From contig CAJTWA010000006.1 of the NCBI GenBank assembly GCA_910580195.1, positions 1 through 64,000 on the forward strand: a stretch of 64,000 bases of DNA. The letters run 5' to 3'. Both the position numbers and the translations under genes were made by a program. Positions 1 to 8,188 of this stretch are shown piece after piece (position 1 is the stretch's first letter; each line of letters opens with the position of its first letter). Source of the stretch: an uncultured Lachnospiraceae bacterium (GTDB lineage Bacteria; Bacillota; Clostridia; Lachnospirales; Lachnospiraceae). The notes under the pieces are model-generated. The model saw only the letters and a list, made by a program, of their open reading frames with translations. It did not search any database and was not told the origin of the DNA.

Positions 1-30
1 GATTTCGCCTCCACTAAGGACGCCCATGAA
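1..30 (-). repeat. edge of an intergenic repeat element (second copy at 4030-4220)
   Basis: The first 30 bases match, as reverse complement and with one mismatch, positions 4070-4099 inside the inverted-repeat element described at 4030-4220. The next ~30 bases diverge. The element therefore seems to continue left of the window in the opposite orientation, and two copies flank the 1-4.2 kb segment. Only the edge is visible, so its size and type are unknown. Confidence 0.55.
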
Positions 31-136
31 GTGTTTGTGTGGGGAAGGGCTGCCCTGAACTGCCTGTGTATTGAGAAGAAAAAAGTTCGCTGTGGTATGG
101 GAGCTCGGTTGGAAAATACTTTCTAGGAGGTGTGGG

Positions 137-778
137 ATGAAATTTGCAATGTCGTATAGCTGTGGGAAGGACAGTACGTTAGCCCTCCATAAAATGCTGG
201 GGCAGGGGCATGAGCCAGTGTGCTTGGTAGTGATGGTCCATGAGGAACTTGGACGTTCGTATTTCCATGGTGCAGATGGGGATATGCTGGAACGCTACGG
301 AAAGGCGTTGGGGATTCCCATTGTAGCCTGCCCAGCCAGCGGGGAAGGATACCGGCAGGCTTTTGAAGAGGGGCTGGCTAAGGCAAAAGCTATGGGGGCA
401 GAGGGCGCCTGCTTTGGCGATATTGATATTGAGGCGAACCGGGAGTGGGAGGAAGGATGCGCCAAAGCTGCTGGGCTTAAGCCCTGTTTCCCGCTGTGGC
501 AAAGGGGGCGGGAGGAAATTGTCTGGGAACTTATCCGGCTTGGTTACCGCTGTATCATAAAAAGCATTGACCGGAGGGTTTTGCCGGTGGGGCTTTTAGG
601 GACGGTTATAGATGAGGCGGCGGTTTTGGCGTTTCAGGCGGCTGGTATTGATGTCTGCGGGGAAAATGGGGAATACCATACGCTGATTGTGGATGGGCCT
701 ATTTTCCGGGAACCGCTGTGTTTTGAGATTGGGGAGGTTTTGGAATTTGGGGATTATGCGGCAGTGGATATCCGGTAA
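137..778 (+). CDS. PP-loop ATP pyrophosphatase (diphthine--ammonia ligase-like, DUF71)
   Basis: 213-residue protein that begins with a PP-loop ATP-binding motif (SYSCGKDSTLALHKM) near residue 5, as in the DUF71/Dph6-like N-type ATP pyrophosphatases. Archaeal and eukaryotic relatives amidate diphthine; bacteria lack diphthamide, so the bacterial substrate is unknown. The C-terminal part (GENGEYHTLIVDGPIF) is also typical of the family. The ATG at 137 follows an AGGAGG at 125-130, so I prefer it to the upstream in-frame TTG at 71, which would add 22 poorly conserved residues. The gene stands alone, with a leftward operon downstream. The family assignment is firm; the reaction is not. Confidence 0.85.
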   Translation: MKFAMSYSCGKDSTLALHKMLGQGHEPVCLVVMVHEELGRSYFHGADGDMLERYGKALGIPIVACPASGEGYRQAFEEGLAKAKAMGAEGACFGDIDIEANREWEEGCAKAAGLKPCFPLWQRGREEIVWELIRLGYRCIIKSIDRRVLPVGLLGTVIDEAAVLAFQAAGIDVCGENGEYHTLIVDGPIFREPLCFEIGEVLEFGDYAAVDIR

Positions 779-809
779 GTGGTTTTGGGAAAGCTGTTTC
801 GTTGGCTGG

Positions 810-990
810 CTATTTTTTGATTCTGTCAATTTCTTTAAGATTAATACCGGACGCTTGGAGAATCGCTTTTAAATCCAAGTACCGCTTTAGCATAGTATGG
901 TATGCTTTTGCTTCTTCCCCATCTTCTGACATATAATCTTGTAATCTGGAAAACTCTTCGATATTCCTTTGCATCATTTTTTTCAGCCAT
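810..990 (-). pseudogene. small charged protein, probably frameshifted in an A7 run
   Basis: On the minus strand a good start (GGGGGA, 9 nt, ATG at 990) opens MAEKNDAK and then runs in a poorly protein-like frame. Removing one A from the seven-A run at 977-983 joins this start to a 55-codon frame (ATG at 977, stop at 810) that reads like a real helical protein ending GINLKEIDRIKK. Either a 55-residue protein starts at 977 without a good ribosome binding site, or the gene is a slippage-prone or frameshifted remnant. A sigma-A promoter lies just upstream at 1038-1067. I do not recognise the family. Confidence 0.45.
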
Positions 991-1037
991 ATATGTTTGT
1001 CCCCCGTTTCTTTGTATGTTGCTTATATGGTAGTTTT

Positions 1038-1067
1038 ATTATAGCAATTAGCTAGTTAGGGTGTAAA
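1038..1067 (-). promoter_or_regulatory. sigma-A type promoter for the small ORF at 810-990
   Basis: The minus strand reads TTTACA, an 18-nt spacer, then TATAAT. The -10 hexamer ends about 50 nt before the ATG at 990. Five of six -35 bases and all six -10 bases match consensus. Confidence 0.6.
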
Positions 1068-1146
1068 GATTCAATTTGTGGCAATCCCGGTTCTTCCGGC
1101 AATTTTGCACAGGCAGCAGCCAAGAGAATGACAGTGGCCGTAAATG

Positions 1147-1174
1147 GAAAAATAGCCGGAAAATCTCCGGCTAT
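1147..1174 (-). terminator. intrinsic terminator of the MerR/ABC operon
   Basis: A 9-bp stem (ATAGCCGGA pairing with TCCGGCTAT, 5-nt loop) is followed on the minus strand by five T residues. It lies about 120 bp beyond the permease stop codon. Confidence 0.7.
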
Positions 1175-1289
1175 CTTGTCTTGATACGATTAGGAACAAC
1201 CATAAACGGAATGTTTTCCTGTGCTTAAAGTCCCCGTGAATCCAGCTTTAGGGTTATTTAAGGAGTATCAATCCATTTTCCCCTCCAAA

Positions 1290-2006
1290 CTATTTCAATT
1301 TTTGGTTTTTCAGGATTACCCCGCATACAATTACCGCTGCAAAAAAAACAAAGGTCAGATACCATAAGTTTTCAAGGCAAAAGCCGTGGTCTAACATCAG
1401 CCGGTATCCCCAAGAAGCTGGGAACATGCGCCCTGCCGTTTCTAAAAAATCAGGCAGGAAATCAATGGGGAACATAATCCCCGAAAGCATAATGGAGGGC
1501 AGGAACACGAACTGTGCTGCCATCGTCAGTTTCGCCTGATTTTTTACCAGCAGCCCTAAAATGCTCCCAATGCTTAACGATACGGTAATGTATATAGCAA
1601 GTGCAAGAAAGAAAACCGGCAGCTGTGCCGGCAAAGCTGCTTCAAACAGCACGGGGGCAAGCAGCGCTATCACAATACAGGCAGCCATCAAATGGGCAAA
1701 TGCGGAAAGGAACATGGCAACAAGGCCTGAATAGATGGGCACGCCGTTTGCTTTATAAACTTTTTGTATGCCGTTTCCGTAAGTTTCAGCCAAGGATGGC
1801 GGCAATCCGATAAACGCTCCCATGGAAACGCACATTACAACCATAGACTGTACCAGCGTACTTCTCATTTCAGGCATAACAGAAGTAAAAATACCGCCCA
1901 TAAGAAGAAAGAAAATAAGTGGGACGGTATAGCAGGCCACTAACAGGGATTTGCTCCGTATATCCAATTTCCACTGTAACGCTATGCCATATAAAAAACC
2001 GTTCAT
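1290..2006 (-). CDS. ABC-2 type transporter permease
   Basis: 238-residue integral membrane protein with about six hydrophobic segments and the overall pattern of ABC-2 permeases (NodJ/YadH/DrrB-like): a first transmembrane helix after KLDIRSKSLLVACYTVP and a late IMLSGIMFPIDFLP loop typical of drug or antibiotic exporters. Its ATG at 2006 overlaps the ATPase stop codon by 4 nt (ATGA), so the two are translationally coupled and almost certainly form one exporter. The substrate is not evident; the MerR/TipA-like regulator suggests a drug or peptide antibiotic. Confidence 0.85.
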   Translation of the reverse strand: MNGFLYGIALQWKLDIRSKSLLVACYTVPLIFFLLMGGIFTSVMPEMRSTLVQSMVVMCVSMGAFIGLPPSLAETYGNGIQKVYKANGVPIYSGLVAMFLSAFAHLMAACIVIALLAPVLFEAALPAQLPVFFLALAIYITVSLSIGSILGLLVKNQAKLTMAAQFVFLPSIMLSGIMFPIDFLPDFLETAGRMFPASWGYRLMLDHGFCLENLWYLTFVFFAAVIVCGVILKNQKLK

Positions 2007-2818
2007 TCTGTTTCCCTCCCTGCCAGTTCCATAAAATGCTGTTCCAGCGTGCCACGGGCAACTTTAATATCTAATACATGGAGTTCCTTTTGTTTCAAAT
2101 TGCCAAGCAAGGAAATTAAAGTATCTTCAATATTATCCGTTTCCAAAGAGCTGTCCCCTAGCTGGGTTTTGATATGGATAACATATTTTTTTCCAACCTT
2201 TTCTGCCAGTTCCGAAGCTGTGCCGCAAAAGGCTATTTTTCCGTGGTTCAAAATAGCGATCCGGTCGCATAAGGTTTCCACTTCCGCCATATCGTGGCTT
2301 GCCAAAACAATCGTTTTCCCGCTTGATTTGAGCTTCCGGATTTGCTCATGAAGCGAAAGCCGGCCTTCCACATCAAGCCCCGCAGTCGGTTCATCGAGGA
2401 AAATAATCTCTGGGCTGCTGATAAGCGCAAGGGCGAGATGCAGCCGCCTTTTTTGCCCGGTGGATAGCTGGGCGTACTGTTTCTTTTCCATTTCATTCAG
2501 GCCAAGGGCGTGGAGCATCGTGTAATCAACCTCTGCCCGGTTCCATTTTGCAAATAGCTTTACGGCCTCCATTGGTTTGATATGGGCGGGCAAAGACGAG
2601 GATTGCAGCTGGATGCCCATTTTCCCCTTTACAAGGATTGTGCCGCCGTCATATTTCCGCAAGCCCTCCATACATTCCAAGGATGTGGTTTTTCCCGCCC
2701 CATTTACGCCGAGCAGGGCAAAGATTTCTCCTTTTTTGATTTGGAAATCAAGCCCATTCAGGACCATATGGCTGCCGTAACTTTTCTTTAACCCACGGAC
2801 TTGTATTGCAGGTTCCAT
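2003..2818 (-). CDS. ABC transporter ATP-binding protein (DrrA/CcmA-like)
   Basis: 271-residue nucleotide-binding subunit of the exporter. Visible motifs in order: Walker A GVNGAGKTTS, signature LSTGQKRRL (the S is in the usual LSxGQ place), Walker B IIFLDEPTAGLD and the H-loop ASHDM. The C-terminal ~60 residues form the extra domain common in drug-type ABC ATPases. The ATG at 2818 lies 7 nt after GGAGG and overlaps the MerR stop codon (TGATG); an ATG one codon upstream (2821) is also possible. Upstream in-frame sequence to 2917 lies inside the regulator gene and is not coding in this frame. Confidence 0.92.
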   Translation of the reverse strand: MEPAIQVRGLKKSYGSHMVLNGLDFQIKKGEIFALLGVNGAGKTTSLECMEGLRKYDGGTILVKGKMGIQLQSSSLPAHIKPMEAVKLFAKWNRAEVDYTMLHALGLNEMEKKQYAQLSTGQKRRLHLALALISSPEIIFLDEPTAGLDVEGRLSLHEQIRKLKSSGKTIVLASHDMAEVETLCDRIAILNHGKIAFCGTASELAEKVGKKYVIHIKTQLGDSSLETDNIEDTLISLLGNLKQKELHVLDIKVARGTLEQHFMELAGRETE

Positions 2819-3615
2819 CATTCCACCTCCCGGAAGGGATTTACCCCGAGTTTTGAAAAGTAGGCTTGCAAAGCCGGCTCCAAATAGCCGTTTATCATCT
2901 TCTGCCTTTCTTCCCAAGCATTTGCAGCGGTATCAATATTGCCAATTTCCATCAATTTCGGCAGCATGCCCATATCGCCGCCCGTAAATTCCATAACCAA
3001 CCCCCAATATTCTTTCACAACCTGTTGGCATTTTTCACTTTCAGGGGGTACGCTTTCTTTTTGGAGCTGTACAATTTCATCGCTCAAACGGTTAAACCTG
3101 TCCATAAAGTCTAAGCCGCTCTCTTTATCAAATTGGTTACGGATATGGTCGAGCGTATCATCGTCGAAACGCTTAATGAGATAATACGAGCTATTTTTCA
3201 TTTGCAGGTTTACAATAATATCCGCATATTTCTTAAAGTTGACGGCCTTCATTTGCAGCACTTCTTCTTTTAACTGCTCGGTTGCCGCCAAAGAAGCTGT
3301 TAGCTGCCCTATTTTCCCACGTATGCTGTCTGCCTGCTCCGTAAGGGCGTTTGCAACATCCTCCGGCGTTTCCAATGGAATTAAGCGTTTTTTGATATCC
3401 TCCAAAGAAAACCCTAAAGATTTTAAGGAAATAATTTGATGAAGCGCAATTAAATCTTTGTCCGTATAAAGCCTGCGCCCGCCCTCGCTTTCTGCGGACG
3501 GGGACAGCAAGCCCTTTTTATCATAGTATTGTAAGGTACGGACAGTAACCCCCAGTTTCTTTGCAGCCTCCCCGACTGCCATATAACCTTGCGGGATTGC
3601 CCTGCGTTTTTCCAT
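2818..3615 (-). CDS. MerR-family regulator with TipAS-like effector domain
   Basis: 265-residue regulator. Residues ~10-80 form the winged-helix MerR DNA-binding domain (TVRTLQYYDKKGLLSPSA, RRLYTDKDLIAL, LGFSLEDIKKRL). A coiled-coil linker follows, and then a C-terminal helical domain that resembles TipAS drug-binding domains in layout (end: LEPALQAYFSKLGVNPF). It is first in the operon with the ABC exporter, so it probably activates that exporter in response to a compound. The start follows AGGAGG by 9 nt. Its own promoter has the long spacer expected of MerR targets (see 3638-3668). Confidence 0.9.
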   Translation of the reverse strand: MEKRRAIPQGYMAVGEAAKKLGVTVRTLQYYDKKGLLSPSAESEGGRRLYTDKDLIALHQIISLKSLGFSLEDIKKRLIPLETPEDVANALTEQADSIRGKIGQLTASLAATEQLKEEVLQMKAVNFKKYADIIVNLQMKNSSYYLIKRFDDDTLDHIRNQFDKESGLDFMDRFNRLSDEIVQLQKESVPPESEKCQQVVKEYWGLVMEFTGGDMGMLPKLMEIGNIDTAANAWEERQKMINGYLEPALQAYFSKLGVNPFREVE

Positions 3616-3637
3616 AATCGTTCACCTCCTGTGATAT

Positions 3638-3668
3638 ATTGTAAATCATTACGCTGCGTCACAAGCAA
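3638..3668 (-). promoter_or_regulatory. MerR-type promoter with 19-bp spacer
   Basis: The minus strand reads TTGCTT, a 19-bp spacer, then TACAAT, just upstream of the MerR gene. The spacer contains the dyad ACGC-A-GCGT near its centre. A 19-20-bp spacer with a central dyad is the hallmark of promoters untwisted by MerR-family activators, so autoregulation of the whole operon is likely. Confidence 0.65.
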
Positions 3669-3699
3669 GCCTTTTTTAAAAAAATTTAATCTCTCAGAG

Positions 3700-3935
3700 C
3701 CTAATTCCCCACAGCTTGCAGTGGAGCCGATTATTCTTTCACAGGTTGGATACCCCGCAGCTTGCAACGTTCTGGAGGAAGTTAGGGATTGGATACTTTG
3801 TTGTTTGCTACGGGATGGTTCATTTTACGGGGTTGGTATCCCGCTGCTTGCAGTGTTCTGGGAAAAGAAGCTAGGATATCCCGTTGCTTGCAGCAGGGTA
3901 GTTCATTTGTGGGTTTGATACCTCCGCTGCTTACA
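3700..3935. repeat. degenerate tandem array, ~42-nt period, core GGTATCCCGCTGCTTGCAG
   Basis: Six diverged copies of a ~19-nt core start near 3706, 3748, 3791, 3835, 3873 and 3916, spaced 38-44 nt apart with unrelated sequence between. Two related cores occur at 45421 and 45478. No convincing coding frame spans them. They look like a dispersed intergenic repeat that has been locally amplified; the function is unknown. Confidence 0.6.
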
Positions 3936-4029
3936 GTAGGGTAGTTGATTTGCAGTAAAGATTTTTCCCTACCGCCATACTGCCTTGCCAAAAAGTCCCC
4001 CAACAACCGCAAATTTTTGCCAATACCCA

Positions 4030-4220
4030 GGCAATTTTGGGCGGCACGGCCCTCCCTCTAAGCAAACGGTTCATGGGCGTCCTTAGCGGAGGCGAAATCC
4101 ACTGCTTACGTAGACTTAGGGATGAAGGCGCTCCTGAAATCCCTTAGTCGGAGTTAGCAGTTAGTTCGCCGGAGCGTTGCCCAGTTTGTGTGAGGGAGGG
4201 CCGTGCCGCCCAAAATTGCC
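4030..4220. repeat. 191-bp element with perfect 29-bp terminal inverted repeats
   Basis: Positions 4030-4058 and 4192-4220 are perfect 29-nt inverted repeats around a 133-nt centre. The centre has no open frame or clear promoter, but part of it (4070-4099) recurs inverted at the left edge of the window. This fits a MITE-like element or a mobile structured RNA rather than a simple terminator, since no U-tract follows either arm. The long pyrimidine-rich stretch to its right (4221-4380) shows nothing else recognisable. Confidence 0.65.
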
Positions 4221-4398
4221 GTCCGCCCCCAATTCCCCCTCCCCAAAGAAAGCCATTTATACTAATGCCAAAAAAATACCTTCGCCCCAATCCCCCTCCT
4301 TTTTTTCTCTCCCGCCAACACAAAATTCCCCTTCCCCCATTTGCATAAACAATTCCCCTATCCCTCCCCATCCATTGTGCAAAACAAACAAAACATTT

Positions 4399-4452
4399 GA
4401 CAAAAAAGTCCCTGACTACGACAAGAAAGTACAACCCATCTTTTAGTATAAT
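4399..4452 (+). promoter_or_regulatory. probable pdu operon promoter with tandem activator half-sites
   Basis: Two direct repeats, GACAAAAAAGTCC at 4399-4411 and GACAAGAAAGTAC at 4420-4432 (11/13 identical), are offset by exactly 21 bp. They end 14 bp before a TATAAT at 4447-4452 that has no recognisable -35. Two sites on the same helical face overlapping the -35 position are what an AraC-type activator such as PocR uses. The link to PocR is inference; no pocR gene is in the window. No cobalamin riboswitch was seen in the leader. Confidence 0.5.
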
Positions 4453-4587
4453 AGAAAATAGCAACAAACTAACCAATTGCGCGCATACACCGCAGCCCAT
4501 TCCGTCAGATATACAAAAACACAAACACAACCCCATGGTAAAAGGGCATCCCGGTTACGCCGCAAAACATGACAAGGAGGAATCAAT

Positions 4588-4866
4588 ATGCAAAAAGAAG
4601 CCCTTGGTATGGTAGAAACAAAGGGTCTGGTAGGCGCCATTGAAGCCGCCGATGCTATGGTAAAATCCGCAAACGTTGCCTTGGTAGGCTATGAGAAAAT
4701 CGGCTCCGGCTTAGTAACCGTTATGGTACGCGGCGACGTAGGCGCAGTAAAGGCATCTGTGGACGCAGGTTCCATCGCTGCAGAAAAAGTCGGCACGGTT
4801 GTTTCCTGCCACGTAATCCCAAGGCCCCATACAGACGTGGAGAAAATCCTTCCCCATATGGAATAA
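4588..4866 (+). CDS. pduA: microcompartment shell protein PduA (BMC-H)
   Basis: 92-residue single BMC-domain protein that forms the hexameric tiles of the shell facets. It has the conserved [19 protein letters not shown] start, the pore-lining KIGSG loop through which 1,2-propanediol is thought to pass in PduA, and the [14 protein letters not shown] end. It is nearly identical to the second BMC-H gene at 11948, as with the PduA/PduJ pair elsewhere. It opens the operon behind an AAGGAGG ribosome binding site, about 135 nt downstream of the -10 element. Confidence 0.95.
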   Translation: MQKEALGMVETKGLVGAIEAADAMVKSANVALVGYEKIGSGLVTVMVRGDVGAVKASVDAGSIAAEKVGTVVSCHVIPRPHTDVEKILPHME

Positions 4867-4990
4867 TCTTAGGAACATTGGAGGAACCCACCGCCTTTGG
4901 AAAAATGCGAAAGTAGCAGAAAAGTAGCAGAAAATTGTAACAGTGAAGGCATCTTAATTGTTACGGAAATTTATATTGGAGGGAAAACAC

Positions 4991-5800
4991 ATGGATGAAT
5001 TGAACAACAACATCATGGAAGAAGTTATGAAGAGGCTGGGTGCCATGGCTTCTCCAGCCGCAGAGTGCTGCAAAGAAGCTGCTGCACCGGCAGAACCGAC
5101 CTGCAACCTGACAGAGTACGTTGGGACGGCATTGGGCCATACGATTGGCTTGGTTATCGCAAATGTGGACCATCAGGTACACGAAGCTTTGAAAATTGAC
5201 CCGAAATACCGCGCAATCGGCATTATCAGCGACCGCGTAGGAGCAGGCCCCCAGATTTTTGCAGCAGACGAAGCAGTAAAAGCAACCAACAGCGAGTGCC
5301 TTTTGGTAGAGTGCCCCCGGGATACGGAAGGCGGCGCAGGCCATGGCTCCCTGATTATTTTTGGGGCAGAGGACGTATCCGACGCACGCCGTGCCGTAGA
5401 AGTGTGCTTAAGGGAAATCCCCCGCACCATGGGCGACGTATACGGCAACAGCGCAGGGCATTTGGAATTCCAGTACAGCGCACGTGCTTCCTATGTATTG
5501 AATAAAGTTTGGGGCGCACCCCTTGGCAAGGCTTTTGGCATTACCGTAGGCGCCCCGGCAGGGATTGGCGTAGTTTTGGCAGATGCGGCTTCTAAGGCTG
5601 CAACCATTGATGCAGTAACCATCGCAACACCGGGCAATGGCGGGACCAGCTTCTCCAACGAGGTAAATTACTTCTTCTCTGGGGATTCAGGCGCAGTAAA
5701 GCAGGCCATTATCGCAGCCCGCGACGTAGGGCTCCAGTTATTGAAGACCTTGGCGCCGGATGAGGAACTGAAGTCAACCACTACACCTTACATTCTTTAA
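4991..5800 (+). CDS. pduB: microcompartment shell protein PduB (tandem BMC, trimeric)
   Basis: 269-residue shell protein with two fused BMC domains, as in PduB/EutL trimers with a gated pore. An N-terminal extension of ~35 residues (MDELNNNIMEEVMKRLG, then Ala/Pro-rich) corresponds to the part that tethers the shell to the enzyme core in Salmonella PduB. The ATG at 4991 follows GGAGGG; the longer in-frame start at 4958 has no good ribosome binding site. Internal ATGs (MKRLG, MASPA) could give the shorter PduB' form known in Salmonella. The 120-nt gap before it carries a tandem AAAGTAGCAG duplication. Confidence 0.93.
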   Translation: MDELNNNIMEEVMKRLGAMASPAAECCKEAAAPAEPTCNLTEYVGTALGHTIGLVIANVDHQVHEALKIDPKYRAIGIISDRVGAGPQIFAADEAVKATNSECLLVECPRDTEGGAGHGSLIIFGAEDVSDARRAVEVCLREIPRTMGDVYGNSAGHLEFQYSARASYVLNKVWGAPLGKAFGITVGAPAGIGVVLADAASKAATIDAVTIATPGNGGTSFSNEVNYFFSGDSGAVKQAIIAARDVGLQLLKTLAPDEELKSTTTPYIL

Positions 5801-5819
5801 TAGGAAGGAGCTGTAAGCT

Positions 5820-7481
5820 ATGAAATCAAAACGTTTTGAAGTGTTGGCGAACCGCCCGGTTAACCAGGACGGCTACGTCAAAGAGTGGCCTGAAGTCGGC
5901 CTGATTGCCATGAACAGCCCCTTCGACCCAACCCCAAGCATTAAAATTGAAAATGGGCGCGTAACAGAATTAGACGGCAAGTGCCGCGCCGATTTCGATA
6001 TGTTAGATACCTTTATCGCAGACCATGCCATCCGCCTTGAAAATGCAGAAAAGGCTATGGCCTTAGATTCCTTGGAAATTGCCCGCAAGATTGTGGACAT
6101 CAATGTTTCCCGTAAGGAAATCCTTGACATCACCCTTTCCATTACCCCGGCAAAGCTGACGGAAGTCGTAGGGAAGATGACAATTGTAGAAATCATGATG
6201 GGTATGTCCAAAATGCGTGCCCGCCTGATGCCTGCAAACCAGTGCCATGTTACCAACGTAAAAGACAACCCAGTGCAGATTGCAGCTGACGCAGCAGAAG
6301 CTGGCGTACGCGGCTTTGCAGAGATGGAAACCACCGTTGGTATCGCACGTTATGCACCGTTCAATGCCATCGCTATTATGGTAGGCGCACAGGTAGGGCG
6401 CCCCGGCGTTATGACACAGTGCGCATTGGAAGAAGCTACCGAGCTTTTGCTTGGGATGCGCGGCTTTACCACTTATGCAGAAACCATTTCCGTATACGGC
6501 ACAGAGCCCGTATTTATGGATGGCGACGATACCCCGTACTCCAAGGCATTCTTGGCTAGCTGCTATGCCAGCCGCGGCCTGAAGATGCGCTTTACCTCCG
6601 GTACCGGTTCTGAAGTCCAGATGGGTTATGCAGAAGGCAAGTCTATGCTGTACTTAGAAGCACGTTGCCTTGCAATTACCAAGGGCGCTGGCGTGCAGGG
6701 GACCCAGAACGGTTCCGTATCCTGCGTAGGCGTGCCTGCAGCAGTACCGGGCGGCATCCGCGCCATCGCTGCTGAGAACTTGATTGCGATGCTGCTGGAT
6801 TTGGAATCCACCACATCCAACGACCAGACCTTTACCCACTCCGACTTACGCCGTGTGGCAAGGAGCGTACCCCAGTTCTTCTCCGGCACCGATTACATAT
6901 GCTCCGGTTATTCTGCTACGCCAAACTACGACAATATGTTTGCTGGCTCTAACTGGGATGCAGAAGATTATGACGACTGGAATATCATCCAGCGCGATAT
7001 GAAGATAGACGGCGGCCTGCAGCCAGTACGCGAGGACGATGTCATCAAGGCCCGCAATAAGGCAGCGCGTGCGCTCCAAGGATTGTTCCGTGAACTGGGG
7101 CTGCCCCCAATCACAGACGCAGAAGTGGAAGCAGCTACTTATGCCAACGGCTCCAACGATATGCCAGACCGGAACGTGAACGAAGACTTGAAGGCAATCG
7201 AAGACATGATGGCCCGCAACGTGACCGGCGTAGATTTCGTGAAAGCCCTTGACAAGGCTGGGTTCCCAGACGTGGCACAGAACATTTACAACATGCTCCG
7301 CCAGAAAGTAGCAGGCGACTATCTCCACACCGCTTCTATTTTTGGGGACAATTTCCATGTATTGTCCGCAGTCAATGCGCCGAATGATTACCATGGGCCA
7401 ATGACTGGCTACCAGATCAGCGAAGAGAGATGGAAACAGATTAGCGATATCCCGAATGCAATTCGGCCGGAAGACATTTAA
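5820..7481 (+). CDS. pduC: propanediol/glycerol dehydratase large subunit
   Basis: 553-residue alpha subunit of the coenzyme-B12-dependent diol dehydratase, which converts 1,2-propanediol to propionaldehyde (or glycerol to 3-hydroxypropionaldehyde). The length equals the Klebsiella and Salmonella enzymes. The substrate-site His in CHVTNVKDNPVQ, the Glu in METTVGIARYAP and the Asp in TSNDQTFTHSD are all in place. Forms the alpha2beta2gamma2 complex with the next two genes inside the microcompartment. Diol versus glycerol preference cannot be read with certainty, but the PDU-type shell genes favour propanediol. Start ATG follows AGGAAGGAG. Confidence 0.97.
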   Translation: MKSKRFEVLANRPVNQDGYVKEWPEVGLIAMNSPFDPTPSIKIENGRVTELDGKCRADFDMLDTFIADHAIRLENAEKAMALDSLEIARKIVDINVSRKEILDITLSITPAKLTEVVGKMTIVEIMMGMSKMRARLMPANQCHVTNVKDNPVQIAADAAEAGVRGFAEMETTVGIARYAPFNAIAIMVGAQVGRPGVMTQCALEEATELLLGMRGFTTYAETISVYGTEPVFMDGDDTPYSKAFLASCYASRGLKMRFTSGTGSEVQMGYAEGKSMLYLEARCLAITKGAGVQGTQNGSVSCVGVPAAVPGGIRAIAAENLIAMLLDLESTTSNDQTFTHSDLRRVARSVPQFFSGTDYICSGYSATPNYDNMFAGSNWDAEDYDDWNIIQRDMKIDGGLQPVREDDVIKARNKAARALQGLFRELGLPPITDAEVEAATYANGSNDMPDRNVNEDLKAIEDMMARNVTGVDFVKALDKAGFPDVAQNIYNMLRQKVAGDYLHTASIFGDNFHVLSAVNAPNDYHGPMTGYQISEERWKQISDIPNAIRPEDI

Positions 7482-7499
7482 GAAGGAGGTGTGGCAGAT

Positions 7500-8174
7500 A
7501 TGACTTTTGACGAAAAAACACTGCGCAGCGTCATTGCAGAAGTAATTAGCGAAATGGCGGGTTCCCAAGCAGCGCCAGCACCTACGGCGGCTGCCCCGGC
7601 ACCTACCCCTGTAACCCCTGTATCTGGCAAGATGACTTTAACAGAACAGGGCGATGCGCCAAAGGGCGTAGCGCCAGATGAGGTTGTCATCGGCTTGGCT
7701 CCGGCTTTCGGCATTTACCAGACAGAAACCATCATCCACCAGCCCCACGACAAGGTGCTGCGTGAGATTATTGCAGGCATTGAGGAAGAAGGGCTGAAAT
7801 GGCGTGTGGTACGCGTATACCGCACCTCCGATGTTTCCTTCATTGCCCATGATGCAGCAGAATATTCCGGTTCCGGCATCGGAATCGGCATCCAGTCTAA
7901 GGGCACGACAGTCATCCACCAGAAGGACCTTCCGCCCCTTAGCAACTTAGAACTGTTCTCACAGGCTCCTTTGATTGAAATGGATACCTTCCGCCAGATT
8001 GGGAAGAACGCTGCCAAATATGCGAAGGGCGAGGCTCCTACGCCAGTGCCGGTACGCAACGACCAGATGGCGCGCCCGACCTATCAGGCGATTGCAGCAT
8101 TGCTGCATATCAAAGAAACAGAACATGTAGACAACAATAAGCGACCTCAGGCTGTCGCAGTTTCATTCCAGTGA
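7500..8174 (+). CDS. pduD: propanediol dehydratase medium subunit
   Basis: 224-residue beta subunit that helps hold the adenosylcobalamin cofactor ([17 protein letters not shown] region). The first ~18 residues ([19 protein letters not shown]) form an amphipathic helix followed by an Ala/Pro linker, the usual encapsulation peptide that brings the dehydratase into the shell. I place the start at the ATG at 7500, 10 nt after GGAGG. The in-frame GTG at 7491 overlaps the ribosome binding site itself. Confidence 0.94.
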   Translation: MTFDEKTLRSVIAEVISEMAGSQAAPAPTAAAPAPTPVTPVSGKMTLTEQGDAPKGVAPDEVVIGLAPAFGIYQTETIIHQPHDKVLREIIAGIEEEGLKWRVVRVYRTSDVSFIAHDAAEYSGSGIGIGIQSKGTTVIHQKDLPPLSNLELFSQAPLIEMDTFRQIGKNAAKYAKGEAPTPVPVRNDQMARPTYQAIAALLHIKETEHVDNNKRPQAVAVSFQ

Positions 8175-8188
8175 AAGGAGGCAGAATG

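Noticed and set aside
3700..3935. CRISPR array
   Set aside because: Cores are too diverged from each other, spacing varies by several bases and no cas genes are nearby.
4030..4220. Invertible promoter upstream of pduA
   Set aside because: The inverted repeats are perfect, but the centre holds no promoter and its block recurs elsewhere, so a mobile or structured element is the simpler reading.
4381..4587. Cobalamin riboswitch upstream of the pdu operon
   Set aside because: Searched for the conserved B12-box core (GCCACTG) by eye; absent.
4144..4640. Several mutually overlapping ORFs in the pdu upstream region
   Set aside because: They arise from the pyrimidine-rich tract and the inverted-repeat element; low-complexity translation without start signals.
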